8,999 bases of DNA from an uncultured Microbacterium sp. (GCF_937927635.1 NZ_CALBRW010000006.1:1-8999); one strand, 5' to 3'; counted from the stretch's first letter, positions 1 through 5,520 are shown. Notes: generated by a model from the sequence alone, not told the origin. Made by a program: numbers and translations.

Positions 1-349
1 ACATGTCGTGACCCGCGTGCTCATCCGCACCACCGGACATCGACGACATGTCATGACCGCTCATCCCCGACATATCGTGACCCGACATCGACGACATGTC
101 ATGGCCCGCATGCTCACCCGCACCAGACATCCCCGACATATCGTGACCGGCGTGCTCACCCGCACCACCAGACATCGACGACATGTCATGACCCGACATG
201 GACGACATGTCATGACCGGCGTGCTCATCCGCACCGCTCATCCCCGACATATCGTGACCCGCGTGCTCATCCGCACCACCGGACATCGACGACATGTCAT
301 GACCGGACATCCCCGACATATCGTGACCCGACATCCCCGACATGTCGTG
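1..349 (-). repeat. Tandem 24-nt coding repeats (HDMSxMSG units)
   Basis: This is an in-frame tandem array inside the NuoB-like gene. The base unit is 24 nt (8 residues), with longer 42- and 45-nt variants carrying an inserted ADEHAG-type spacer. Unit order from the N-terminal side is 8, 8, 15, 14, 8, 15, 14, 8, 8, 15 residues, then a partial unit at the window edge. Synonymous changes (CAC/CAT, GAT/GAC, TCG/TCC/TCT/AGC) alternate between units. That indicates expansion by block duplication while the protein motif was kept under selection (inference). Confidence 0.93.
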
Positions 350-706
350 GGCGGGCATCGCGGCGACCACGGGCACGGGCTCGCGGAGCGCGGCCGCGCG
401 CTGCGCGGGCAGATCACGGATGCGGCGGGCACCGGCATCCACTGCCGCGCTCACCGTGCTCACCGCGCTCAGCTCGACGCGGGTCTTGGGGTAGGGCATC
501 TGCTGCCAGAGCCGTTCGACCAGGTCGTCGTAACGCTCGGGCATCTCGCCGCAGAGCACGAGCGCGTTCGCCGACGCGGGCGTCTCGGCGATCACGCCGC
601 CGCCCGCCGCGAGCACGGCCTCGGCGGCGATGCGCAACACCGTCTCCCCGGGCGCTTCGAGCAGGAGCGCGCTCACGTCGGCGTAGCCGCCGGCCGTCAC
701 TGCCAC
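1..706 (-). CDS. NuoB-like domain protein with His/Met-rich repeat tail (partial, runs off window)
   Basis: The gene follows nuoA on the same strand and overlaps its stop. I place the start at GTG 706-704 because GAAGGAG at 714-720 lies 7 nt upstream; GTG 700-698, which overlaps the nuoA TGA as GTGA, is the alternative. Residues 1-118 form a small domain. The stretch around 37-74 (ending in QMPYPK) aligns by eye with the NuoB region that ends in QMPxPK, in the same gene order as a complex I operon. NuoB's cluster N2 cysteines are absent: the only Cys seen is C52. From residue 120 to the window edge (235) the protein is made of HDMSGMSG/HDMSSMSG units, some extended with GADEHAG or GAGEHAG; 11 HDM starts are visible, with about 16 His and 21 Met. 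Such His/Met-rich tracts usually bind copper or other soft metals (family knowledge). The role in this complex is unknown. No signal peptide is seen, so a cytoplasmic, membrane-peripheral location is inferred. Confidence 0.75.
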   Translation of the reverse strand, partial: MAVTAGGYADVSALLLEAPGETVLRIAAEAVLAAGGGVIAETPASANALVLCGEMPERYDDLVERLWQQMPYPKTRVELSAVSTVSAAVDAGARRIRDLPAQRAAALREPVPVVAAMPAHDMSGMSGHDMSGMSGHDMSSMSGGADEHAGHDMSGMSGADEHAGHDMSSMSGHDMSSMSGGAGEHAGHDMSGMSGAGEHAGHDMSSMSGHDMSGMSGHDMSSMSGGADEHAGHDM

Positions 707-1047
707 CGGAACACTCCTTCGCGCCACGCCCAGACCACGGCGGAGACGAGGATGCCGAGGAAGACGAACATCTCCACGATCGCCTCGGTGCCGATCTGCG
801 CGGCGACGGTCGCCCAGGGGTACATGAACAGCATCTCGACGTCGAACGCGAGGAAGACCACCGTCATCGGGTACCAGCGGGTGTGGAAGCGCGAGAGCGC
901 GTGCTCCTGCAGATCCCAGCCCGACCCGAACGGCAACACGTCGCGGGCCGGCGCGGCCACCCGCATCCGCCGGGAGACGAGCACGAGGAGGCCGATGCCC
1001 GCCGCTGCGACGAGAAGGACGACCCCCACCGCCGCGTACCCGAACAT
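697..1047 (-). CDS. nuoA: NADH-quinone oxidoreductase subunit A (NuoA/ND3)
   Basis: A 116-residue membrane protein, the small subunit of the proton-pumping complex I that sits at the junction of membrane arm and peripheral arm. Three hydrophobic segments are visible at about 5-25, 60-80 and 88-108. The family signature is clear: RFHTRWYPMTVVFLAFDVEMLFMYPW at 53-78 in two parts, holding the conserved acidic pair D69 and E71 in the second helix. The conserved loop Cys-Gly of ND3/NuoA is replaced here by FGSG around 40-43, so the redox-sensitive loop cysteine is missing. I chose ATG 1047-1045. Its ribosome site is weak (GGACGG), and GTG 1059 in the same frame is an alternative. The TetR gene lies 58 bp upstream on the same strand. 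The downstream NuoB-like gene overlaps by about 10 nt, which implies translational coupling. Confidence 0.9.
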   Translation of the reverse strand: MFGYAAVGVVLLVAAAGIGLLVLVSRRMRVAAPARDVLPFGSGWDLQEHALSRFHTRWYPMTVVFLAFDVEMLFMYPWATVAAQIGTEAIVEMFVFLGILVSAVVWAWREGVFRWQ

Positions 1048-1069
1048 CGCACCGTCCACACATCGAACA

Positions 1070-1086
1070 ATACCGGTGGGAGGTAT
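1070..1086. promoter_or_regulatory. Small inverted repeat between tetR-like gene and nuoA
   Basis: ATACC at 1070-1074 and GGTAT at 1082-1086 form a 5-bp inverted repeat with a 7-nt spacer. The overlapping direct repeat CCGGTGGG occurs at 1073-1080 and 1087-1094. It lies in the 58-bp gap before nuoA. It could be an operator or a promoter-proximal element of the nuo-like operon; no clear promoter boxes are visible, so this is only a candidate. Confidence 0.3.
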
Positions 1087-1105
1087 CCGGTGGGGCGATT
1101 CCGGA

Positions 1106-1702
1106 TCAGTTCGTGAACGCCCGGGACAGCAGGCGGGCGGTCGCCGCCGCCGTCGGCTCGTCGGGAAGCGCGAGCCACTGGTCGACCAGTCCGTTCGCCG
1201 CGGCGAGCACGGCGGCGGCGACCACCGGCGCGGGGGCCGGAAGGGGCTGGGATGTCGCATCCTGCCACTCGCGGAGGCGCGCGGCGATTGCGGCGAGGTC
1301 GTCGCTGGCCTCCGCGCGGGCCGCGTCGATCGTGAGGTCGGAGGAGCGTGCAGATGCGGAGAGGTCGGCGACCACGCGGTGACGCGCGGTGTTGCTCCGC
1401 AGGTCGGCCAGCAGCGCATCGAGGGCGGCGGCCACCGCGTCCTGCAACGAGAGCCCGAGCAGCGGGGCGCTCCACACCTGCGACATCGTGCGCGCCGACT
1501 CCCGCCGCAGCAGCGCGGCGATCAGCTCGGTCTTCGCCCCGAACGCGTAAGACACCACACGGTGCGCGACCCCGGCACGCTCGGCGACGGCGCGCAGCGA
1601 GAGCGCCCCGGCGCCGTCGGTCGCGACAACCTCGAACGCGGCGTCGAGCAGCAGCGCGCGCCGTTCCTCGACCGGCAGATACGGCCTCTTCTCGGTGTTC
1701 AT
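1106..1702 (-). CDS. TetR/AcrR family transcriptional regulator
   Basis: A 198-residue one-component regulator. The N-terminal DNA-binding domain covers about residues 12-60. Its helix-turn-helix reads LSLRAVAERAGVAHRVVSYAF (34-54, given here for its key positions) and is followed by the typical K57-x-E59-L60 of helix 4. The C-terminal half is alpha-helical and Ala/Leu rich, as expected of the ligand-binding and dimerisation domain; the ligand cannot be predicted. I chose ATG 1702-1700 because GAGGA lies just upstream and the protein then begins shortly before the family's conserved region. An in-frame ATG at 1741 would add 13 non-conserved residues. The gene is divergent from a GNAT acetyltransferase gene with an AT-rich palindrome between the starts, so autoregulation and control of that gene are likely (inference). 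nuoA follows on the same strand after 58 bp and could be read from the same transcript. Confidence 0.9.
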   Translation of the reverse strand: MNTEKRPYLPVEERRALLLDAAFEVVATDGAGALSLRAVAERAGVAHRVVSYAFGAKTELIAALLRRESARTMSQVWSAPLLGLSLQDAVAAALDALLADLRSNTARHRVVADLSASARSSDLTIDAARAEASDDLAAIAARLREWQDATSQPLPAPAPVVAAAVLAAANGLVDQWLALPDEPTAAATARLLSRAFTN

Positions 1703-1753
1703 GTCGTCCTCAGCATCCTCAGAGCATTCTCCCCGCTCCATGCGGCAGGATCA

Positions 1754-1773
1754 ATTTATCCAGTTGGACCAAT
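1754..1773. promoter_or_regulatory. Palindromic operator candidate between tetR-like and GNAT genes
   Basis: ATTTATCCAGTTGGACCAAT is a 20-bp imperfect palindrome: 7 of 10 position pairs match, with the core TCCA-GT-TGGA and matching ATT/AAT ends. It is an AT-rich island in GC-rich DNA, located 52 bp upstream of the chosen tetR start and 13 bp upstream of the GNAT start. TetR-family proteins typically bind such palindromes in their own divergent intergenic regions. I could not assign matching -35 and -10 boxes with confidence. Confidence 0.6.
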
Positions 1774-1786
1774 CAAAGGAGGCGCC

Positions 1787-2437
1787 ATGAGCACCCTCAC
1801 CGACATCACCGTGCAGCCCGCCACCGCGGCCGACCTCCCCGCCGCCGCGCGCGTGCTCGCCGACGCCTTCTCGGCCGACCCCGTGATGGCCGCGATCATC
1901 CCCGAGCAGGCCGACCGCGACGAACGCCTCACCGAACTCTTCACCGCCGTGCTCTCCAGCGGCGCCTACCGCACCGGCGTCGTCGACCTGGCCCGCCGCG
2001 GCATCGACGGCGAGATCGTCGGCGTCGCCGCCTGGGAGGCCCCCGGCGCCATGCGCGGCGCCCTCGGGCGCCAGCTGCGCGAGTTGCCGCGCTTCGCGCG
2101 CGCCATCGGCTGGACCCGCCTTCCCCACGCGCTCGGCCTGCTCTCGCAGCTCGACCGCCACCGCCCCGACTCGCCGCACTGGTACCTGGGCGAGATCGGC
2201 GTCTCGTCGACGGCACGCGGCATGGGCGTGGGCGGACGCCTGCTGCGCGCCCAGCTCGACATGCTCGACGCGACCCGCCAGTCGGCCTACCTCGAATCGT
2301 CGACGCCCGACAACCGGCGCCTCTACCGCCGCGCGGGCTTCGTCGAGCTCGGCGAGATCACCGGCATCCCCGGCGCACGTCCGGCACGGATGCTGCGCGC
2401 CCCGCAGAGCCTCGCACCGGCGCCGGTCGGGGGGTGA
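1787..2437 (+). CDS. GNAT family N-acetyltransferase
   Basis: A 216-residue acetyltransferase that would transfer an acetyl group from acetyl-CoA to an unknown amine. The start is well fixed: ATG 1787 is preceded by AAAGGAGG with a 4-nt spacer (1776-1782). The GNAT core is visible: the beta-4 strand WYLGEIGVSSTARG (132-145), the acetyl-CoA pyrophosphate loop R144-G-M-G-V-G-G150, and the C-terminal SAYLESSTPDNRRLYRRAGF segment (166-185), whose N-x-x-LY-x-x-x-GF pattern is typical of the family. Residues 84-125 form an insertion between the N-terminal part and the core that probably shapes the substrate site. The gene is transcribed away from the TetR-like regulator, which probably controls it. 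Substrates for members of this subgroup with a linked TetR gene are often toxic amines or antibiotics, but nothing here identifies one. Confidence 0.93.
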   Translation: MSTLTDITVQPATAADLPAAARVLADAFSADPVMAAIIPEQADRDERLTELFTAVLSSGAYRTGVVDLARRGIDGEIVGVAAWEAPGAMRGALGRQLRELPRFARAIGWTRLPHALGLLSQLDRHRPDSPHWYLGEIGVSSTARGMGVGGRLLRAQLDMLDATRQSAYLESSTPDNRRLYRRAGFVELGEITGIPGARPARMLRAPQSLAPAPVGG

Positions 2438-2445
2438 GGGAAGGA

Positions 2446-2462
2446 GACGCCGGGCGGGCGTC
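2446..2462 (+). terminator. GC-rich hairpin after the GNAT gene
   Basis: GACGCC (2446-2451) and GGCGTC (2457-2462) form a 6-bp stem with loop GGGCG, 8 nt after the GNAT stop. No U-tract follows (AAAGG does), so if it terminates transcription it does so as the U-less kind of hairpin common in actinobacteria. Confidence 0.4.
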
Positions 2463-2555
2463 AAAGGCGGGCGCGACAGCACGCGGCGACCTCGCGACCA
2501 CGGGAGCAAAGCACCCTTCAACCGCGCGCGACGTGGAGCGCCTTCAGCTCCACTG

Positions 2556-2735
2556 ACGGCACTGCTGGTCCTGCTTCGGAAGCGAACGGGCATCATCCTG
2601 GGTCTGGTCGTCATCCTCGCCGACATCGCCGTGAACTGGACCGTCTTCTTCACCATCGGCGGCAACCCCCTGTTCGGCGTCGTGAACCACACCCTGTTCG
2701 CCATCTTCCTGCTCGCCACCGCCCCGCCCTTTAGC
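2556..2735 (+). pseudogene. C-terminal remnant of a small membrane protein
   Basis: The frame starting at 2556 reads as a clean membrane-protein tail with two hydrophobic helices: LVLLRKRTGIILGLVVILAD and, after a short polar turn (VNWTVFFTIGGNP), LFGVVNHTLFAIFLLATAPP. No start codon with a ribosome site is in frame. The 90 bp upstream in this frame is Arg/Pro/Ala-rich and not credible as protein, so the N-terminus is missing. After about 2735 the frame runs into the antisense of the monooxygenase remnant, so the natural end is lost as well. The hydrophobic pattern resembles small uncharacterised actinobacterial membrane proteins; I cannot name a family. Probably non-functional. Confidence 0.5.
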
Positions 2736-2754
2736 GTTGGTTCTGCTCCGTGGC

Positions 2755-3177
2755 AGAGCGGCGGGCGCCAGTCCCCGAACCGCTCCCTCGCTGACTCGCG
2801 CTCGCCCTCCGCGCGCTGGCCCGCGGCCGTGGATTCGGTGGCGAACCAGTGGACGCGATCGTCCGGCAGCGGCACGATGCCGAAGATCGCCCGCGTCCCC
2901 ACGTCTCGCCGGCCTCGCCGTGCACATCGACGCCGGCCGCGGTGACGCCGCGCCAGGCGGTGTACCCGGCGTATCGCACGCCGCGATCCAGTCCCAGCCG
3001 GGCGCGGGTGTCGCTGCGAAGCCCGTTGGCGGCGATCACCAGGTCGAACCGCTCGGCGGCTCCAGCCACCCTCACCACCGGCTCGCCGTCCTCCGCGACG
3101 ACGGCGCTGTGCCCGAGCCGGAGGCTCCCGGCGGGCAGGGCATCCACGAGCGCGCGGTGCAGCTCGGCCCGGTGCAT
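2755..3177 (-). pseudogene. FAD-dependent monooxygenase fragment, truncated and frameshifted
   Basis: Remnant of a p-hydroxybenzoate-hydroxylase-type flavin monooxygenase. Reading from 3177 it gives MHRAELHRALVDALPAG, then the typical ERFDLVIAANGLRSDTR segment (the family's D-G/A-x-G-x-x-S-x-x-R motif) and YAGYTAWRGV, ending in GETWGRG at 2892-2890. The family continuation IFGIVPLPDDRVHWFAT is in the next frame and starts at 2887, so exactly one base is missing around 2888-2889. The second part runs to RFGDWRPPL near 2756 and then stops matching. The N-terminal Rossmann domain with GxGxxG (about 100 residues) and the C-terminal third are both absent. The protein cannot bind FAD or be made as one chain, so this is a dead gene. 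The debris next to it on the left (membrane protein tail) suggests a deletion fused two unrelated genes near 2735-2755. Confidence 0.85.
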
Positions 3178-3187
3178 TGACTCATGG

Positions 3188-3202
3188 ACGGGAGACTCCC
3201 GT
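3188..3202. promoter_or_regulatory. Perfect 15-bp palindrome
   Basis: ACGGGAGACTCCCGT is a perfect inverted repeat (7-bp arms, one central A) just outside the broken 5' end of the monooxygenase remnant and about 110 bp upstream of the lipoprotein gene. It could be an operator or a leftover terminator stem without a U-tract. The sequence does not decide. Confidence 0.4.
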
Positions 3203-3229
3203 GAGGTGGAGAGGGCGGCCAGGAGGCGG

Positions 3230-3257
3230 TTGAGAGGGATGGACGGGGCCGTAGGGT
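3230..3257 (+). promoter_or_regulatory. Candidate promoter of the lipoprotein gene
   Basis: TTGAGA (3230-3235) and TAGGGT (3252-3257) are separated by 16 bp and lie about 40 bp upstream of the lipoprotein start. This matches the loose actinobacterial sigma-70 pattern; support is only by similarity. Confidence 0.35.
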
Positions 3258-3299
3258 CGTGAGGGAGAAGGGGGATCGGACAGTGAGGGGAAGGTGAGG

Positions 3300-3719
3300 A
3301 TGGCGGCGAGAAGGCGGGCTGGACTCCTGGCGGCGGCCGGACTCGTGACCATGACGGGGCTGACCGGGTGCGTCTCGTTCGCTTGCTCGGCGATCGGCTG
3401 GTCGAACACGCTCACGGTCCAGGTCGACGGGGACACGCGCGCAGTCGATCAGGTGCAGCTCTGCACCGACGCCGGGTGCGCTCCCGCCGATGACCTGGAC
3501 CCGTCGGGACCGCTGGGGTGGATCACGATCGAGAGCAACGACGGCGACTCATGGACGTTCTCGGTGGGCATGACGAGCGTCGAACAGATCACGGTGCGCA
3601 CGCTCGCCGCCGACGGAACAGTGCTCTCCGATACCGAGGTCATCCCGGAATGGGTACGCGTCGGCGGCAGCGCACAATGCGGCGGACCCAGCGAGGCCAC
3701 CGTCACCGTTCAGACCTAA
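3300..3719 (+). CDS. Small secreted lipoprotein, unknown function
   Basis: A 139-residue protein with a clear lipoprotein signal peptide: a positively charged start (AARRRAG), a hydrophobic core (LLAAAGLVTMTG) and lipobox L-T-G-C, so Cys24 would be lipidated and the protein anchored outside the membrane. The mature part is mostly beta-prone, acidic and Thr/Ser/Val rich, with four more cysteines (about 29, 55, 60 and 127) that could form two disulfides outside the cell. It contains DQVQLCTDAGC and ends in EATVTVQT. I recognise no named domain. ATG 3300 has AAGG 5 nt upstream; GTG 3294 in the same frame has GAGG at 3285-3288 and would add two residues. It is a monocistronic gene between two pieces of gene debris and looks intact. 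Confidence 0.8.
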   Translation: MAARRRAGLLAAAGLVTMTGLTGCVSFACSAIGWSNTLTVQVDGDTRAVDQVQLCTDAGCAPADDLDPSGPLGWITIESNDGDSWTFSVGMTSVEQITVRTLAADGTVLSDTEVIPEWVRVGGSAQCGGPSEATVTVQT

Positions 3720-3821
3720 GCCATCGCGCCGCCGGATAACGTGCGCTCGGCTCAGGCAGGGACGAACCACCGGGCATGTCTTGATTACTCAGGCGGGGTC
3801 AAGACGCCTGCGCGCCTCGCC

Positions 3822-3920
3822 GTGTCCGGCCAGGCTCCGGTGGAGCCGATTCGGCTCACCCAGCACAAGCACATCTGCCGGCGCATCGAGGTGGAGCGCG
3901 TGGCGGGGGTGGCCGAGTGA
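3822..3920 (+). pseudogene. Short ORF tail overlapping integrase relic
   Basis: This open frame ends with TGA 3918-3920, which overlaps the GTG of the integrase relic as GTGA, the arrangement of a translationally coupled upstream gene. The readable peptide ends in PIRLTQHKHICRRIEVERVAGVAE. GTG 3822 is the first plausible start, but no ribosome site is visible and the frame stays open further upstream. In integrative elements this place is usually held by an excisionase or a small DNA-binding protein; the sequence alone does not prove that. Confidence 0.3.
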
Positions 3921-4060
3921 TCGAGCCGCGCACAACCAAGGCGGGCCAGGCCTACCACCTCGTCCGGGTCGACTCCGGGCGCACGCTCGTGGCGTCCACG
4001 TCATTGGACGCCAAGCGCGAGGCCGAAGTCTGGGAGCGCAAGCAGAAGGGGTGCACCTAG
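3917..4060 (+). pseudogene. Tyrosine integrase N-terminal remnant
   Basis: A 47-codon frame from GTG 3917 to TAG 4058-4060. It encodes TKAGQAYHLVRVDSGRTL followed by LDAKREAEVWERKQ. This is the shape of the N-terminal arm-binding domain of phage-type tyrosine integrases (short beta strands 'Y-x-V-R-x', then 'T-x-x-A-x-x-W-x-x-x-x' helix). The SAM-like core-binding domain and the catalytic domain with R...HxxR...Y are absent. It is therefore a relic, not an active gene. It points toward the 3' end of the tRNA-Ser gene 88 bp away, the usual arrangement when an integrative element has used a tRNA as its attachment site. Confidence 0.5.
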
Positions 4061-4147
4061 GGGTCGCCTCGAAGGGCCCGAGTCTCGGACTCTGATCGCC
4101 AACACCCGAAAATTAAGCCGAAGAAATGGCTCCTGCTCAGGAACAAA

Positions 4148-4239
4148 TGGCGGAGACGGAGAGATTTGAACTCTCGGTCCCCTTACGGGGACTCCACCTT
4201 AGCAGGGTGGTGCACTAGGCCGAACTATGCGACGTCTCC
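4148..4239 (-). tRNA. tRNA-Ser(GCT), CCA encoded
   Basis: Read on the minus strand it is a class II tRNA of 92 nt including CCA. The acceptor stem GGAGACG (4239-4233) pairs with CGTCTCC (4158-4152), followed by discriminator G and CCA. The anticodon stem CCACC/GGTGG encloses loop CTGCTAA, so the anticodon is GCT (reads AGC/AGT serine codons). The long variable arm GTCCCC-GTAA-GGGGAC and the T arm GAGAG-TTCAAAT-CTCTC are all paired. The gene appears intact. Its 3' end faces the integrase relic. Confidence 0.97.
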
Positions 4240-4361
4240 TTGTGCCCGACCAGCGTAGCGGATACGCGGAATCCCTTGTGGTGACTGGGATGTCGGGGCC
4301 TTGCCCCTCCCGCACGCCTCGCACTCGTCGCACTCAGAGAAGGGGGCCAATCGCCATTCTC

Positions 4362-4389
4362 GGGACACTCGGGACACTTTTGGGACACT
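4362..4389. repeat. Three direct repeats of GGGACACT
   Basis: GGGACACT occurs at 4362-4369, 4371-4378 and 4382-4389, with spacers C and TTT. Clusters of short direct repeats close to a tRNA attachment site are typical of integrase arm-type binding sites; that role is inferred from context only. Confidence 0.7.
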
Positions 4390-4430
4390 CGGGCGGGTTC
4401 CTGAGAGCCACGGCCGGCGTTCGATCCGGG

Positions 4431-4495
4431 TCACTCGTCGGCTGGTTCGCGGTACTTGCTGAAGTCCTCGCAGGGCATCCACTTGCGCCTACCGC
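4431..4495 (-). pseudogene. C-terminal tail of an unknown ORF cut by IS256-type element
   Basis: On the minus strand the last 20 codons before TGA 4433-4431 read GRRKWMPCEDFSKYREPADE and stop exactly where the IS256-type inverted repeat begins. Codon use fits real coding sequence. The basic-aromatic pattern RRKW-x-P-x-E-D-x-x-x-Y is like the end of small helix-turn-helix or excisionase proteins, but the piece is too short to assign. Its N-terminal part was removed or separated by the insertion. Confidence 0.35.
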
Positions 4496-4526
4496 GGTGA
4501 CGTCCCGGGTGGTGGTGGAGTTTTCG
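4496..4526. repeat. IS256-type left inverted repeat
   Basis: This is the left terminal repeat beginning GGTGACGTCCCG. It matches the reverse complement of 7371-7401 in the first 12 bases and again in the GTGGTGGAGTTT block. It lies 24 bp before the transposase ATG and so probably carries or overlaps its promoter. Confidence 0.8.
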
Positions 4527-4550
4527 GCGGAGTCGTTGGTGTCGTTGACG

Positions 4551-5306
4551 ATGGCTCTTGACCAGTCTGCCCTCCTCGAGCTGCTCGGGGAACTGAAACT
4601 CACCGATGTCAACGACCGGGTCCGGGTCGCGACCGAGACGCTCTATCAGGAGCTGATCGACGCGGAAGCGGCCGCGTTCATCAGGGCTGCCCCGTTCGAG
4701 CGTTCCCCCGATCGGGTGACGCAACGCAACGGCACCCGCCCGAAGACCGTGAGCACGAAGGTCGGGGACCTGGAATTGCGGATCCCGAAGCTGCGGCAGG
4801 GGTCGTTTTTCCCGTCCCTGTTGGAACGTCGCCGTCGGGTCGATCAGGCACTGTTCGCGGTCGTGATGGAGGCCTACGTCCACGGTGTTTCCACCCGGAA
4901 AGTCGACGACCTCGTGAAGGCGCTTGGCGCAGACACCGGGATTTCCAAGTCCGAGGTGTCACGGATCTGCTCGGGCCTGGACGAGGACGTCGCCGCGTTC
5001 CGGGACCGGCCGCTCGCGGACACCACCTACCCGTATGTGTTCCTCGACGCGACCTACTGCAAAGCCCGCGTCGGCCGGCGGGTGGTGTCCCAAGCGGTGG
5101 TCGTCGCCGTCGGCGTCGCCGCCGACGGGCGGCGAGAAGTCCTGGGCTTCGAGGTCGGAGACACCGAATCGCAACCGTTTTGGACCGCGTTCCTGCGCTC
5201 GTTGAAAGCACGCGGTCTGGGCGGGGTGAAGCTGGTGATCTCCGACGCTCACACGGGCCTGATCGCCGCGATTGAGACGGTCTTCCACGGCTCGTCCTGG
5301 CAGCGG
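4551..5306 (+). pseudogene. IS256-family transposase, N-terminal part (codons 1-252)
   Basis: A DDE transposase of the Mutator/IS256 family, which makes the double-strand breaks and joins the element ends. From ATG 4551 the protein begins MALDQSALLELLGEL. Hallmarks follow: RNGTRPKTVSTKVGDLELRIPKLR (59-82), MEAYVHGVSTRKVDDL with SKSEVSR (helix-turn-helix-like, 106-138), first catalytic Asp D166 in FLDATY, and second catalytic Asp D232 in VISDAHTG. It ends at SSWQR (252), where the IS110 element starts. No strong ribosome site precedes the ATG; longer frames upstream run through the inverted repeat and the tRNA, so they are rejected. The frame runs on 26 codons into the nested element and then stops. 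It lacks the catalytic Glu and is inactive. Confidence 0.92.
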
Positions 5307-5314
5307 TCACTCGT

Positions 5315-5320
5315 CAAGAT
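5315..5320 (+). promoter_or_regulatory. -10-like half of circle-junction promoter (left end)
   Basis: CAAGAT at 5315-5320 shares A2, A5 and T6 with TATAAT. In a circular form with the right end joined to the left end, it would lie exactly 17 bp after TTGACA of the right end (8 + core 2 + 7 nt). Transcription would then begin just before the bridge RNA's first hairpin. Junction promoters of this kind are known for IS110 elements; the use here is inferred. Confidence 0.55.
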
Positions 5321-5321
5321 G

Positions 5322-5500
5322 GTTAGTGGCGGGATCGTCCCGCTGGTTCATCCTCACCGTCGGGAGAGGACCTTGGCAGCGTGACCTTCGAGGTCCAGCG
5401 GCAGACCTGTCCCTCCCGGCGGTGGCGGATTCCGACTGGCTAGTGGGAGTCGTGCCCCGACAGCGGGAGCACCTGAGTGAGCGTCCAGAGGGGTCCGTCA
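5322..5500 (+). ncRNA. IS110 bridge RNA (predicted)
   Basis: The 5' non-coding end folds by hand into three parts. (1) A 5' hairpin: GCGGGA (5329-5334), TCG loop, TCCCGC (5338-5343). (2) A target-binding loop: a 15-bp outer stem 5355-5370/5410-5424 (one bulged A at 5367, one G-U pair), an internal loop, and the apical hairpin GACCT-TCG-AGGTC (5383-5395). (3) A donor-binding loop: outer stems 5426-5433/5490-5497 and 5436-5439/5485-5488, and an apical hairpin 5452-5472 with loop ACAG. The internal loops hold the guides. Left target guide TGGCAGCG (5374-5381) equals the left flank 5298-5305. Right target guide CGGCAG (5399-5404) is the complement of CTGCCG at 6864-6869. Left donor guide AGTGGGAGTC (5442-5451) equals the right end 6855-6864. 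Right donor guide GAGTGAG (5475-5481) pairs with the left end 5306-5312 except one core base. Exact RNA ends are not determined. Confidence 0.85.
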
Positions 5501-5520
5501 CGAGGCGGGCCTCGTCTTCG

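Noticed and set aside
1..349. CRISPR-like array
   Set aside because: Repeats are in frame, contiguous and without unique spacers; they encode the HDMSxMSG protein repeat.
8..1786. Long plus-strand open frame through the repeat region into the GNAT gene
   Set aside because: It is the antisense of the NuoB-like, nuoA and TetR genes (His/Arg-rich, repetitive). Only the part from ATG 1787, with its strong ribosome site, is the real gene.
1348..2556. 402-codon plus-strand frame
   Set aside because: Arg/Pro/His-rich shadow of the TetR and GNAT genes in another frame, with no domain and no ribosome site.
1751..2902. 383-codon minus-strand frame
   Set aside because: Mostly antisense of the GNAT gene. 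Only its start (about 2887-2756) is real coding, as the second half of the monooxygenase remnant.
4297..4309. GGGGC-CTT-GCCCC hairpin as a terminator
   Set aside because: It has a 3-nt loop, no U-tract on either strand and no gene ending at it, so I do not list it as a feature.
4227..4550. N-terminal extension of the IS256 transposase frame
   Set aside because: It starts inside the tRNA-Ser gene and crosses the IS256 inverted repeat; the family N-terminus matches ATG 4551.
5307..5384. C-terminal continuation of the split IS256 transposase into IS110
   Set aside because: The frame merely runs into the bridge RNA region and stops; it is not part of the protein family.
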